This document shows positions 31,602 to 42,323 of a stretch of 64,000 nt of DNA, piece after piece (within the stretch, counting starts at the first letter, position 1; each line of letters begins with the position of its first letter). The stretch lies in assembly GCF_001514145.1 (NCBI RefSeq), contig NZ_KQ948660.1, positions 124,001 to 188,000 of the forward strand, written 5' to 3'. The notes under the pieces were generated by a model, which saw only the letters and a program-made list of their open reading frames with translations, searched no databases and was not told the DNA's origin. The DNA comes from Streptomyces canus. GTDB lineage: Bacteria > Actinomycetota > Actinomycetes > Streptomycetales > Streptomycetaceae. The translations under genes and the position numbers were made by a program.

Positions 31602-33050
31602 GTGAGCGCCATTCGCCCGGCAGCCGTCGTCGTTCTCGCAGCGGGTGAGGGCACCCGTATGAAGTCGGCCACACCCAAGGTCCTGCACGAGATCTGTGGC
31701 CGCAGCCTCGTCGGACATGTGCTCGCCGCCGCCCGCGAGTTGGACCCCGAGAACCTCGTCGTGGTCGTGGGGCACGCCCGGGAGCAGGTCATCGCTCACC
31801 TCGCCGGCACCGACGCCGACGTACGAACGGCCGTGCAGGCGCAGCAGAACGGCACCGGGCACGCCGTACGGATGGCGCTGGAGGAGCTCGGCGGACGTGT
31901 CGACGGGACCGTCGTCGTCGTGTGCGGGGACACCCCTCTGCTGACCGGCGAGACCCTCAACGCCCTTGCCGCCACGCACTCCACGGACGGGAACGCGGTC
32001 ACCGTGCTGACCGCCGAGGTGCCGGACGCGACCGGGTACGGGCGGATCGTGCGGGACACGGTGTCCGGTGCGGTGACCGGGATCGTCGAGCACAAGGACG
32101 CCTCCGAGGCGCAGCGGGCCATCCGTGAGATCAACTCGGGCGTCTTCGCCTTCGACGGGCAGCTCCTCGCCGACGCGCTGGGCAAGGTGCGGACGGACAA
32201 CTCCCAGGGTGAGGAGTACCTCACCGACGTTCTCGGGATTCTCCGGGAGGCCGGGCACCGCGTCGGCGCCTCCGTCGCCGTCGATCACCGTGAGATCGCC
32301 GGGATCAACAACCGCGTGCAGCTCTCCGAGGCGCGGCGGATCCTCAACGACCGGCTGCTGACCCGCGCCATGCTCTCCGGTGTGACCGTCATCGACCCGG
32401 CCACCACCTGGGTGGACGTCACCGTCACCTTCGGCCAGGACTCCGTCGTCCACCCGGGCACGCAGCTGCACGGCTCGACGCATGTCGGTGAGGGCGCCGA
32501 GGTGGGCCCCAACAGCCGGCTCACGGACACGCAGGTCGGCGCGGGGGCACGCGTCGACAACACCGTCGCCTACAGCGCCCACATCGGCGACCACGCGAGC
32601 GTGGGACCGTTCGCCTATCTCCGCCCCGGCACCCGGCTGGGTGCGAAGGGCAAGATCGGGACGTACGTCGAGACGAAGAACGCGAGCATCGGAGAGGGGA
32701 CGAAGGTCCCGCATCTCTCCTATGTCGGTGACGCGACGATCGGTGAGTACTCGAACATCGGTGCCGCGAGCGTGTTCGTGAACTACGACGGCAAGGACAA
32801 GCACCACACGACGGTCGGGTCGCACTGCCGCACGGGTTCGGACAACATGTTTGTGGCGCCTGTCACGGTCGGGGACGGCGCGTACACCGCCGCAGGGTCG
32901 GTGATCACGAAGGATGTGCCGCCCGGTTCGCTGGCCGTGGCCCGAGGCCAGCAGCGGAATATCGAGGGCTGGGTGGCCCGGAAGCGTCCGGGGAGCGCGG
33001 CGGCGAAGGCTGCCGAGGCGGCTTCCCGGGAGGGCGCGAGCGAGGACTGA
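31602..33050 (+). CDS. glmU: Bifunctional UDP-GlcNAc pyrophosphorylase / GlcN-1-P acetyltransferase GlmU
   Basis: 482 residues from GTG 31602. The N-terminal uridylyltransferase shows 'Leu-Ala-Ala-Gly-Glu-Gly-Thr-Arg-Met-Lys-Ser' and 'Gly-Asp-Thr-Pro-Leu-Leu', and the C-terminal half has hexapeptide repeats forming the left-handed beta helix, with 'Tyr-Val-Glu-Thr-Lys-Asn' and 'Asn-Tyr-Asp-Gly-Lys-Asp-Lys-His-His-Thr' at the acetyltransferase site. It makes UDP-GlcNAc for peptidoglycan in two steps. Directly followed by prs, the usual actinobacterial pair. Confidence 0.97.
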   Translation: MSAIRPAAVVVLAAGEGTRMKSATPKVLHEICGRSLVGHVLAAARELDPENLVVVVGHAREQVIAHLAGTDADVRTAVQAQQNGTGHAVRMALEELGGRVDGTVVVVCGDTPLLTGETLNALAATHSTDGNAVTVLTAEVPDATGYGRIVRDTVSGAVTGIVEHKDASEAQRAIREINSGVFAFDGQLLADALGKVRTDNSQGEEYLTDVLGILREAGHRVGASVAVDHREIAGINNRVQLSEARRILNDRLLTRAMLSGVTVIDPATTWVDVTVTFGQDSVVHPGTQLHGSTHVGEGAEVGPNSRLTDTQVGAGARVDNTVAYSAHIGDHASVGPFAYLRPGTRLGAKGKIGTYVETKNASIGEGTKVPHLSYVGDATIGEYSNIGAASVFVNYDGKDKHHTTVGSHCRTGSDNMFVAPVTVGDGAYTAAGSVITKDVPPGSLAVARGQQRNIEGWVARKRPGSAAAKAAEAASREGASED

Positions 33051-33125
33051 CCGGAAACAGGTGCGCCGAAGTCGTCGTACCGTGATAACTGCACACCCAG
33101 TTGAAACACCTCTGAGGAGACAGCT

Positions 33126-34106
33126 GTGACCGGGATCAAGACGACCGGCGAGAAGAAGATGATGTTCTTCTCCGGCCGCGCCCACCCCGAGCTTGCCGAG
33201 GAGGTCGCCCAGCAGCTGGGTGTCGGGGTCGTCCCGACCAAGGCCTTCGACTTCGCGAACGGCGAGATCTACGTCCGCTACCAGGAGTCGGCACGCGGTG
33301 CGGACTGCTTCGTGATCCAGAGCCACACGGCTCCGATCAACCAGTGGATCATGGAGCAGTTGATCATGATCGACGCTCTGAAGCGTGCGTCGGCCCGCTC
33401 CATCACGGTCATCGTGCCGTTCTACGGTTACGCGCGGCAGGACAAGAAGCACCGCGGCCGTGAACCGATCTCGGCGCGGCTGATCGCGGACCTGATGAAG
33501 ACGGCGGGTGCGGACCGCCTCCTCACCGTCGATCTGCACACCGACCAGATCCAGGGCTTCTTCGACGGGCCGGTCGACCACCTCTTCGCCCTTCCGCTGC
33601 TGGCGGACTACGTGGGCCGGAAGGTCGACCGGGACAAGCTGACGGTCGTGTCCCCGGACGCGGGCCGGGTGCGGGTCGCGGACCGCTGGTGCGACCGGCT
33701 GGGTGCGCCGCTGGCGATCGTGCACAAGCGGCGTGACAAGGACGTGGCGAACCAGGTGACCGTCCACGAGGTCGTGGGTGAGGTCAAGGGCCGGGTGTGT
33801 GTCCTGGTCGACGACATGATCGACACGGGCGGCACGATCTGCGCCGCCGCGGACGCGCTGTTCGCGCACGGTGCGGAGGACGTCATCGTGACGGCCACCC
33901 ACGGTGTGCTGTCCGGGCCGGCCGCGGACCGGCTGAAGAACTCCCGGGTGAGCGAGTTCGTGTTCACGAACACCCTGCCGACGCCGGGTGAGCTGGGCCA
34001 GGACCTGGACAAGATGACGGTCCTGTCGATCGCGCCGACGATCGCGAGCGCGGTGCGTGAGGTGTTCGAGGACGGTTCGGTGACGAGCCTGTTCGACGAG
34101 CAGTAA
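33126..34106 (+). CDS. prs: Ribose-phosphate pyrophosphokinase (PRPP synthetase)
   Basis: 326 residues from GTG 33126 with GAGGAGACAG upstream. 'Phe-Ser-Gly-Arg-Ala-His-Pro-Glu-Leu' opens the protein, 'Tyr-Ala-Arg-Gln-Asp-Lys-Lys-His' lies in the flexible loop, and the PRPP-binding loop is 'Val-Asp-Asp-Met-Ile-Asp-Thr-Gly-Gly-Thr-Ile'. It converts ribose-5-phosphate and ATP to PRPP for nucleotide, His and Trp synthesis. Cytosolic. It lies 75 bp downstream of glmU and is probably cotranscribed. Confidence 0.97.
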   Translation: MTGIKTTGEKKMMFFSGRAHPELAEEVAQQLGVGVVPTKAFDFANGEIYVRYQESARGADCFVIQSHTAPINQWIMEQLIMIDALKRASARSITVIVPFYGYARQDKKHRGREPISARLIADLMKTAGADRLLTVDLHTDQIQGFFDGPVDHLFALPLLADYVGRKVDRDKLTVVSPDAGRVRVADRWCDRLGAPLAIVHKRRDKDVANQVTVHEVVGEVKGRVCVLVDDMIDTGGTICAAADALFAHGAEDVIVTATHGVLSGPAADRLKNSRVSEFVFTNTLPTPGELGQDLDKMTVLSIAPTIASAVREVFEDGSVTSLFDEQ

Positions 34107-34126
34107 GGGTTCTGCGGAAGATCCTT

Positions 34127-34187
34127 TTGGGTACGGCCTCCCTCTCCGAGTAGACTGCCCCAGTTGCTCGGCGAGGGAGGCCGTACC
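34127..34187 (+). promoter_or_regulatory. Hairpin enclosing a promoter between prs and rplY
   Basis: A perfect 15-bp stem (34130-34144 with 34173-34187) extends inward by CCGAG/CTCGG after one mismatch. TTGGGT (34127-34132) and TAGACT (34151-34156), 18 bp apart, form a plausible promoter whose -10 lies in the loop. As RNA the stem could end prs transcripts; as DNA it surrounds the rplY promoter. Confidence 0.6.
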
Positions 34188-34291
34188 TGTTCGCGCAGGT
34201 GTCGGCGGTCCGTTATCGACGCGCTCTTCGTAGCAGGCCGTTCGTGGCCGGGTGACCACGTCCGCCGCTGTTTCCACGAGGAGTGATCCGC

Positions 34292-34885
34292 ATGTCCGAG
34301 GTCAAGATCGTCGCCGAGACCCGTTCCGAGTTCGGCAAGGGTGCCGCCCGCCGTATCCGCCGTGACAACAAGGTTCCCGGTGTTCTGTACGGTCGCGGTT
34401 CCGACCCGATCCACCTGACCCTCCCGGGCCACGAGCTGCTGCTCGCGCTGCGTACGTCGAACGTCCTGATCTCCCTGGACATCGACGGCAAGACCAACGA
34501 GCTGGCGATCCCGAAGTCCGTGACGCGTGACCCGATCAAGGGCTACCTCGAGCACGTCGACCTCCAGCTGGTCAAGCGCGGCGAGCAGGTCAACGTCGAG
34601 ATCTACGTCCACACCGAGGGCGAGCTGGCCCCGGGCGGCTTCCTGCTGGAGCACGTCCTGAACGCGCTTCCGGTCGAGGCCGAGGCCACGCACATCCCCG
34701 AGTCGGTCACCGTCTCCGTCGAGGGCCTGGCCGCCGGCGACTCCGTCCTCGCCAAGGACATCACCCTGCCGAAGGGCACCACGCTGGCCGTCGACGGCGA
34801 CACCGTCGTCCTGCAGGTCCTGGCCGCGCAGGCCGAGGAGTCCGAGGGCGAGGCCGCCGAGGGCGAAGAGGCCGCGGAGGCCTGA
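34292..34885 (+). CDS. rplY: 50S ribosomal protein L25/general stress protein Ctc
   Basis: 197 residues from ATG 34292, placed 8 nt after GAGGAG; GTG 34283 is less likely. 'Arg-Ser-Glu-Phe-Gly-Lys-Gly-Ala-Ala-Arg-Arg-Ile-Arg-Arg' starts the 5S-rRNA-binding L25 domain, and 'Val-Pro-Gly-Val-Leu-Tyr-Gly' follows. The longer C-terminal TL5/Ctc domain is present, ending in an acidic Glu/Ala tail. It binds 5S rRNA in the large subunit. It sits between prs and pth, the standard order. Confidence 0.95.
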   Translation: MSEVKIVAETRSEFGKGAARRIRRDNKVPGVLYGRGSDPIHLTLPGHELLLALRTSNVLISLDIDGKTNELAIPKSVTRDPIKGYLEHVDLQLVKRGEQVNVEIYVHTEGELAPGGFLLEHVLNALPVEAEATHIPESVTVSVEGLAAGDSVLAKDITLPKGTTLAVDGDTVVLQVLAAQAEESEGEAAEGEEAAEA

Positions 34886-35014
34886 CCGGCGGTCCGGCCG
34901 TAGCCGTCGTGCCACCGCTTCCCCGGCGCCCGGCACCGCGGTAGCGATATACGCTCCAGCCGTCGCCCCTGTCCAGGGGGCGGCGGCTGCGGCATGTGCA
35001 GAGGAGAGATGGAC

Positions 35015-35611
35015 GTGACTACCCCCGCCAACGGCCCCTGGCTGATCGTCGGCCTCGGCAATCCGGGGCCCGAGTACGCGGGCAATCGGCACAACGTCGG
35101 CTTCAGGGTGGCCGATCTGCTGGCCGAGCGGGTCGGGGGCCGGTTCAAGCGGGCCGGGAAGGCGCAGGCCCAGGTCGTGGAAGGGCGGATCGGGCCGCCG
35201 GGGCCGGGGAACCGGCGGGTGGTCCTGGCGAAGCCGATGTCGTTCATGAACCTGTCCGGCGGCCCGGTGAACGCCCTCAAGGACTTCTACAAGGTTCCGG
35301 TCGCCAACATCGTGGCCATCCATGACGAGCTGGACATCGACTACGGCATCCTGCGGCTGAAGCTGGGCGGCGGGGACAACGGGCACAACGGGCTGAAGTC
35401 GATGACGAAGGCGTTCGGGGCGGAGTACCACCGGGTGCGGTTCGGGATCGGACGTCCTCCGGGCCGTATGCAGGTCGCGGACTTCGTGCTGAAGGACTTC
35501 TCGTCGAGCGAGCGCAAGGAGCTCGACTACTTCGTGGACCGGGCGGCCGACGCGGTGGAGGCTCTGGTGATCGAGGGTCTCGAGCGGGCGCAAAGCACGT
35601 ACAACTCCTGA
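35015..35611 (+). CDS. pth: Peptidyl-tRNA hydrolase
   Basis: 198 residues from GTG 35015, which is 8 nt after GAGGAG; ATG 35009 is an alternative. The family signature 'Gly-Leu-Gly-Asn-Pro-Gly-Pro-Glu-Tyr-Ala-Gly-Asn-Arg-His-Asn-Val-Gly' includes the catalytic His. 'Lys-Pro-Met-Ser-Phe-Met-Asn-Leu-Ser-Gly' and 'Gly-Gly-Asp-Asn-Gly-His-Asn-Gly-Leu-Lys-Ser' complete the active site. It recycles peptidyl-tRNA dropped from ribosomes. Neighbouring rplY is its normal partner. Confidence 0.96.
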   Translation: MTTPANGPWLIVGLGNPGPEYAGNRHNVGFRVADLLAERVGGRFKRAGKAQAQVVEGRIGPPGPGNRRVVLAKPMSFMNLSGGPVNALKDFYKVPVANIVAIHDELDIDYGILRLKLGGGDNGHNGLKSMTKAFGAEYHRVRFGIGRPPGRMQVADFVLKDFSSSERKELDYFVDRAADAVEALVIEGLERAQSTYNS

Positions 35612-35663
35612 CTTGTCCGCCCGGCGGCCGGGACGGAGTTGACCACGCGCAGGACCATGGCCA

Positions 35664-36167
35664 ATGATCCCCGCCATGCCTGCCACAGCCCTCACCTCCC
35701 ACCAGGCCTCGGTCGCCGCACTGCGGTTCGGACGGCTCGCGTCGATGGGGGCGGTCACGGTGCTGATCCTGATCGCGGGGGTGTGGGCGTCCTGGGGCAG
35801 CGCGCAGTACGTGATGCTGACCAAGGGGCGGGAGCGCGGCACGATCGAGGTGGCGCGGTGTGCGCAGGACGCGTGCAGCGGTCCGTACTCGCCGTTGTCG
35901 CACGGGTCGCAGGCGCGGGGCCGGGTCGTCATCGAGAAGACGGTGGCCGTGCGGAAGGGGCGGACCTACACGGTGGTGGTGAAGCCCGGCACTGCCGATG
36001 TCGTACGGTCCGGGCCGGCCGGGGTGCTGTACGCCTGGGTGCCGATGGGCGGGGCGCTGCTGCTCGCGTCGGTGGTCGTGGCGGGCGGGCTGCGCAGGAC
36101 GCGGCTCGCGTGGGTGCTGGCGGGGTCGGGGATCGCGCTGCTCACGGCGGCTTTCGTGGCCATCTGA
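35664..36167 (+). CDS. Hypothetical membrane protein
   Basis: 167 residues; the Met at 35676 is an alternative start. One hydrophobic helix lies near residues 28-48, then an extracellular-looking region with a Cys-x4-Cys pair and 'Thr-Tyr-Thr-Val-Val-Val', then two more hydrophobic helices at the C-terminus. The layout resembles Streptomyces DUF3592-like small membrane proteins, but I cannot name a family. It is 52 bp after pth and could be read through from it. Confidence 0.7.
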   Translation: MIPAMPATALTSHQASVAALRFGRLASMGAVTVLILIAGVWASWGSAQYVMLTKGRERGTIEVARCAQDACSGPYSPLSHGSQARGRVVIEKTVAVRKGRTYTVVVKPGTADVVRSGPAGVLYAWVPMGGALLLASVVVAGGLRRTRLAWVLAGSGIALLTAAFVAI

Positions 36168-36216
36168 CGGCTTTCGCCGTGCTCCGCTTCTGTGAAGAAC
36201 GTGAGTGTTGTCTGTT

Positions 36217-36241
36217 CGTGATTGACCAGAGGTCAATCACG
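36217..36241. promoter_or_regulatory. Perfect palindrome upstream of the sortase-type surface protein
   Basis: CGTGATTGACC and GGTCAATCACG (11-bp arms) flank AGA. It lies 50 bp beyond one gene and 65 bp before the next, so it may be a terminator of the former or an operator of the latter. There is no T-tract, and the AT-rich core favours an operator. Confidence 0.45.
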
Positions 36242-36305
36242 GCTGGAAGCTGAGCCGCCCCCTCCACATCTTCCCGTTTGACTCTCGAAGATGGATTACT
36301 GCCCC

Positions 36306-37001
36306 ATGCGTACCCTCTCCCGCGTCGGCGCCGTGTGCGCCGTCGCTTCGGCGGCCTTTCTGGTCGCGCCGGTCGCCCACGCCACCGCTCCCGGTGACAA
36401 CGGAACCGTGAAGATCCACGACGCCACCACGGGCGAAGAGCTCCGTAAGAACGAGCCGCACGTCTGCACCTTCTACCTCGACGCCTTCGGCTTCGACGCC
36501 GTCCAGGAGGTCGACTGGCACATCGAGGCCTGGGCCCCGACGGCCGACGTCAAGGGCGAGACCGTGAAGTCCGGCGAGATCACGCTGGACAGCGACGGTC
36601 ACGGCCGTACGGACGACCTGTCGCTGCCCGACGGGCACTACAAGCTGTTCTGGAACTTCGAGGGCGAGAACTCCCAGGCCGCCAAGCACAAGGTGTTCTG
36701 GACGGACTGCGAGGACGGGGAAGGCGGCGGTACGACGGCCACGCCCACCACGTCGGCCTCCGGCACTCCCGGGTCGGGCGAATCCGCCTCTCCCAGCGCC
36801 GATCCCAGCGAATCCGCTGAGGCCGGGGCCTCCCCGTCGGCCTCTTCCTCCCCTGCTGCTTCCGCCTCCGCTTCCGCGCAGGGTTCCGCCGGCGACCTCG
36901 CGGAGACCGGGAACGTCGCCCCCGTCGGCCTGCTCTCGGGTGTCTCGGCGGCGCTGCTGGCGGCCGGCGGCTACCTCGTCGTCAGGCGGCGCCGGGCCTG
37001 A
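36306..37001 (+). CDS. Secreted cell-wall protein with LAETG sortase motif
   Basis: 231 residues from ATG 36306; an in-frame ATG at 36291 is an alternative. The signal peptide ends near 'Val-Ala-His-Ala-Thr-Ala'. A globular region (about 35-140) with two or three Cys is followed by a Ser/Ala/Pro/Thr-rich stalk, then 'Leu-Ala-Glu-Thr-Gly' , a hydrophobic helix and a final Arg-Arg-Arg-Arg. Leu-Ala-x-Thr-Gly is the site of class E sortases in Streptomyces, so the protein is probably covalently anchored to peptidoglycan. Function of the outer domain is unknown. Confidence 0.85.
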   Translation: MRTLSRVGAVCAVASAAFLVAPVAHATAPGDNGTVKIHDATTGEELRKNEPHVCTFYLDAFGFDAVQEVDWHIEAWAPTADVKGETVKSGEITLDSDGHGRTDDLSLPDGHYKLFWNFEGENSQAAKHKVFWTDCEDGEGGGTTATPTTSASGTPGSGESASPSADPSESAEAGASPSASSSPAASASASAQGSAGDLAETGNVAPVGLLSGVSAALLAAGGYLVVRRRRA

Positions 37002-37015
37002 CGGAGAACCGAAAA

Positions 37016-37051
37016 GCGGTGCCCCCGAGCCGGCCGGCTCGGGGGCACCGC
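37016..37051. terminator. Bidirectional terminator between the surface protein gene and ppc
   Basis: GCGGTGCCCCCGAGCCG (37016-37032) pairs perfectly with 37035-37051, giving a 17-bp near-continuous palindrome centred on CGGCCG. It lies between two convergent stop codons. Confidence 0.9.
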
Positions 37052-37064
37052 CGTGTGCACCGTG

Positions 37065-39806
<2,742 letters not shown>

Positions 39807-40003
39807 AGGTGCGGCTCCTTGCAGTGTTGAAGCTCGTCCGGGAGGGGAACCCGGAGTGCGGTCCTGCGGCAGCCGCCGCATACGGGCCGGACATCCGGGA
39901 AGAAATCAGAGCGGACCGCGCTGTCCGACCGACTCCAAGGATAGGTGTCCATGCGGACGCGCAGACTCTCGGGCTCTTGCCGCCGGGCGCCGCGCTGCCA
40001 TAC

Positions 40004-40046
40004 TTACGATGCCGTAGGTTACGGAACCGTAGGGACCGTCGTAACG
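40004..40046 (+). promoter_or_regulatory. Alternating CCGTA/TACGG half-sites upstream of the desaturase
   Basis: CCGTA (40012-40016), TACGG (40020-40024) and CCGTA (40027-40031) alternate in orientation with 3- and 2-bp spacers, with partial copies TTACG at 40004 and TAACGG at 40042. This is the form of a TetR-type operator. It lies 68-110 bp before the desaturase start and is probably bound by the co-transcribed TetR protein. Confidence 0.6.
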
Positions 40047-40113
40047 GAACCCGGAGAGGATTCCCGCAGCCCGGCACCTGTCTCCAATCCTCGAAACCCC
40101 ACAGGGGACGCCC

Positions 40114-41124
40114 ATGACCACGCGCTCCGATGTGATCGCAGACGCCCCGAAGGCGACCGACGGCTCGACACCACCCTCCGCGACGCTGGGCGGTGAGCAG
40201 AAGCGTTCGCTCGAACAGATCACGCTGCTCCTCTTCATCGCCGTCCCGTTCCTCGCCCTGCTCGCGGCGGTGCCGCTGGCGTGGGGCTGGGGTGTGAGCT
40301 GGCTCGATCTGGGCCTTCTGGTCTTCTTCTACTACCTCGGCTGCCACGGCATCACGATCGGCTTCCACCGCTACTTCACCCACGGCTCCTTCAAGGCCAA
40401 ACGGCCGCTGAGAATCGCGCTGGCGATCATGGGGTCGCTGGCGGTCGAGGGGCCGCTGGTGCGGTGGGTGGCCGACCACCGCAAGCACCACAAGTTCTCC
40501 GACGCCGAGGGCGACCCCCACTCGCCGTGGCGGTTCGGGGAGACGGTCCCGGCGCTGATGAAGGGCCTGTGGTGGGCCCACATCGCCTGGATGTTCGACG
40601 AGGAGCAGACCCCGCAGGAGAAGTACGCGCCGGATCTGGTCAAGGACCCGGCGATCCGGGCGATCTCGCGTCAGTTCATCTTCTGGACGATGCTCTCGCT
40701 GGCCCTGCCCGCCGTGATCGGCGGTCTGGTGACGATGTCCTGGTGGGGCGCGTTCACCGGATTCTTCTGGGGCTCGCTGGTCCGGGTCTGCCTGCTGCAC
40801 CACGTGACCTGGTCGATCAACTCGATCTGCCACGCGGTCGGCAAGCGGCCCTTCAAGTCGCGGGACCGCTCGGGCAACGTGTGGTGGCTGGCCGTGCTGT
40901 CCTGCGGTGAGTCCTGGCACAACCTGCACCACGCCGACCCGACCTCGGCACGGCACGGGGTGATGCGGGGCCAGCTGGACTCCTCGGCGCGGATCATCCG
41001 CTGGTTCGAGATGCTCGGCTGGGCGTACGACGTGCGCTGGCCGTCACGCTCGCGTATCGATTCCCGCCGGAACACGGACGGGGACGGCTCCCGGCGCAAG
41101 AAGGAGGCCGTCGAGGCGGCATGA
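40114..41124 (+). CDS. Acyl-CoA/fatty-acid delta-9 desaturase
   Basis: 336 residues. Three His boxes are intact: 'His-Arg-Tyr-Phe-Thr-His', 'His-Arg-Lys-His-His-Lys' and 'His-Asn-Leu-His-His-Ala', which bind the diiron centre. Four membrane helices separate them as in stearoyl-CoA desaturases. It introduces a cis double bond into saturated acyl chains and so adjusts membrane fluidity. Its stop overlaps the start of the tetR gene, so the two are one transcript. Confidence 0.94.
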   Translation: MTTRSDVIADAPKATDGSTPPSATLGGEQKRSLEQITLLLFIAVPFLALLAAVPLAWGWGVSWLDLGLLVFFYYLGCHGITIGFHRYFTHGSFKAKRPLRIALAIMGSLAVEGPLVRWVADHRKHHKFSDAEGDPHSPWRFGETVPALMKGLWWAHIAWMFDEEQTPQEKYAPDLVKDPAIRAISRQFIFWTMLSLALPAVIGGLVTMSWWGAFTGFFWGSLVRVCLLHHVTWSINSICHAVGKRPFKSRDRSGNVWWLAVLSCGESWHNLHHADPTSARHGVMRGQLDSSARIIRWFEMLGWAYDVRWPSRSRIDSRRNTDGDGSRRKKEAVEAA

Positions 41125-41801
41125 TGGACGCCGTGGCGACCGACTCCAGCAGTACCCCGAGCAACGAAGCAAAGCCGCGGCGTGCCCGGCGCACCCGGAT
41201 GACGGGGGCCGAGCGCCGCGCCCAGTTGCTGGAGATCGGTCGCACGCTCTTCGCCTCGAAGGGCTTCGAGGCCACGTCGGTGGAGGAGATCGCGGCGAAG
41301 GCGGGCGTCTCGAAGCCGGTGGTGTACGAGCACTTCGGCGGCAAGGAGGGCCTGTACGCGGTGGTGGTGGACCGTGAGATGCGGCGCCTGCTGGACATGG
41401 TGACGAGTTCGCTGACGGCCGGCCACCCCCGCGAACTGTGCGAACAGGCGGCCTTCGCCCTTCTCGACTACATCGAGGAGTACACGGACGGCTTCCGCAT
41501 CCTGGTCCGGGACTCCCCGATCCCGCAGTCCACGGGCTCCTTCGCCTCTCTGATCTCGGACATCGCCACGCAGGTCGAGGACATCCTGGGCCGCGAGTTC
41601 AAGAGGCGCGGCTTCGATCCCAAGCTGGCCCCGCTGTACGCCCAGGCCCTGGTCGGCATGGTCGCCCTGACCGGCCAGTGGTGGCTGGACGTGCGCCGCC
41701 CGAAGAAGGCGGAGGTGGCGGCGCATCTGGTGAACCTGGCGTGGCACGGCCTGGACGGGCTGGAGGCGAAGCCGCGTCTGATAGGCCGCCGGAAGAGCTG
41801 A
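41121..41801 (+). CDS. TetR family regulator, likely controls the desaturase operon
   Basis: 226 residues; ATG 41121 overlaps the desaturase stop, and a second ATG follows at once. The helix-turn-helix is 'Ala-Thr-Ser-Val-Glu-Glu-Ile-Ala-Ala-Lys-Ala-Gly-Val-Ser-Lys-Pro-Val-Val-Tyr-Glu-His-Phe' at about residues 52-73. The C-terminal domain has 'Ser-Ile-Pro-Gln... Phe-Ala-Ser-Leu' and a Trp-rich end. The operon arrangement and the repeated operator suggest feedback control of desaturation by an acyl-CoA signal, as in other bacterial desaturase regulators; the ligand is inference. Confidence 0.92.
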   Translation: MMDAVATDSSSTPSNEAKPRRARRTRMTGAERRAQLLEIGRTLFASKGFEATSVEEIAAKAGVSKPVVYEHFGGKEGLYAVVVDREMRRLLDMVTSSLTAGHPRELCEQAAFALLDYIEEYTDGFRILVRDSPIPQSTGSFASLISDIATQVEDILGREFKRRGFDPKLAPLYAQALVGMVALTGQWWLDVRRPKKAEVAAHLVNLAWHGLDGLEAKPRLIGRRKS

Positions 41802-41821
41802 CCCGTCACCGGAACGTACGA

Positions 41822-41851
41822 CGGCCCGTGCACCCAGGGGTGCACGGGCCG
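41822..41851. terminator. Bidirectional terminator between tetR and the CsbD-like gene
   Basis: CGGCCCGTGCACC (41822-41834) pairs perfectly with GGTGCACGGGCCG (41839-41851), with a 4-nt loop, between convergent stop codons. Confidence 0.9.
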
Positions 41852-41867
41852 GTGCGTTCTCGGGCCG

Positions 41868-42041
41868 TCAGTGCTTGAAGGTGTCCTTGGCCTTCTCCTT
41901 GGCCTGGCGCGCGTCGCCCTTGGACTGCTCCATGCGGCCCTCGGCCTCCATGCGCTCGTTGCCGACCGCACGACCCATGGCCTCCTTGGCCTTGCCCTTG
42001 GCCTGTTCCTTCTTGCCCTTGGCCTTCTGGTCTCCTGCCAC
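41868..42041 (-). CDS. CsbD-like stress protein
   Basis: 57 residues from GTG 42041, with GGGAG 8 nt upstream; GTG 42050 is an alternative. Lys/Glu/Ala/Gly-rich with 'Lys-Ala-Lys-Gly-Lys-Lys-Glu-Gln-Ala-Lys-Gly-Lys-Ala-Lys-Glu' and 'Ala-Glu-Gly-Arg-Met-Glu-Gln-Ser-Lys-Gly', the CsbD family pattern. CsbD-like proteins are small, abundant, disordered proteins induced by general stress; no biochemical role is known. Confidence 0.85.
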   Translation of the reverse strand: MAGDQKAKGKKEQAKGKAKEAMGRAVGNERMEAEGRMEQSKGDARQAKEKAKDTFKH

Positions 42042-42105
42042 CGGTCTCACTCCCAGCGCTGGTCGACTCCGCTGACATCACAGCGGGTGACCCGGACCGC
42101 CCCGG

Positions 42106-42323
42106 TCAAACAAGGAACTCCAGCCGGTTCCCTACGGGGCAGGCGTCCTCGATCCCCAGGTGCAGCTCCACGGCCCCCGCCCGGAACCAGCAGTCGCCCC
42201 GGGCCGCGAGCACCGGCGGCTTGGGGTCTCGGTCATGCCGAGGACGTCGACGTAGTAGGCGCGCAGCAGGTCTTCGGAACCGCGCGGCACGGCGAGCTGC
42301 ACATGGTCGACGGCCGTGAGCAT
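42106..42323 (-). pseudogene. VOC/glyoxalase-family remnant
   Basis: ATG 42323 overlaps the stop of the methyltransferase gene (TGATG). The frame begins 'Thr-Ala-Val-Asp-His-Val-Gln-Leu-Ala-Val-Pro', typical of VOC proteins, with the metal His. It loses frame in a C-run after 'Met-Thr-Glu-Thr-Pro'; in the next frame it continues 'Arg-Gly-Asp-Cys-Trp-Phe-Arg-Ala-Gly-Ala-Val-Glu-Leu-His-Leu-Gly' and jumps directly to the family C-terminus 'Pro-Val-Gly-Asn-Arg-Leu-Glu-Phe'. About 35-40 middle residues are lost. It therefore carries both a frameshift and a deletion. Confidence 0.8.

Noticed and set aside
31530..34277. Leftward 915-codon open frame opposite glmU and prs
   Set aside because: It spans two well-recognised genes in antisense and shows no family motif; the same applies to the long + strand frame opposite ppc (37635-39830) and the one opposite the ABC exporter (9802-12459).
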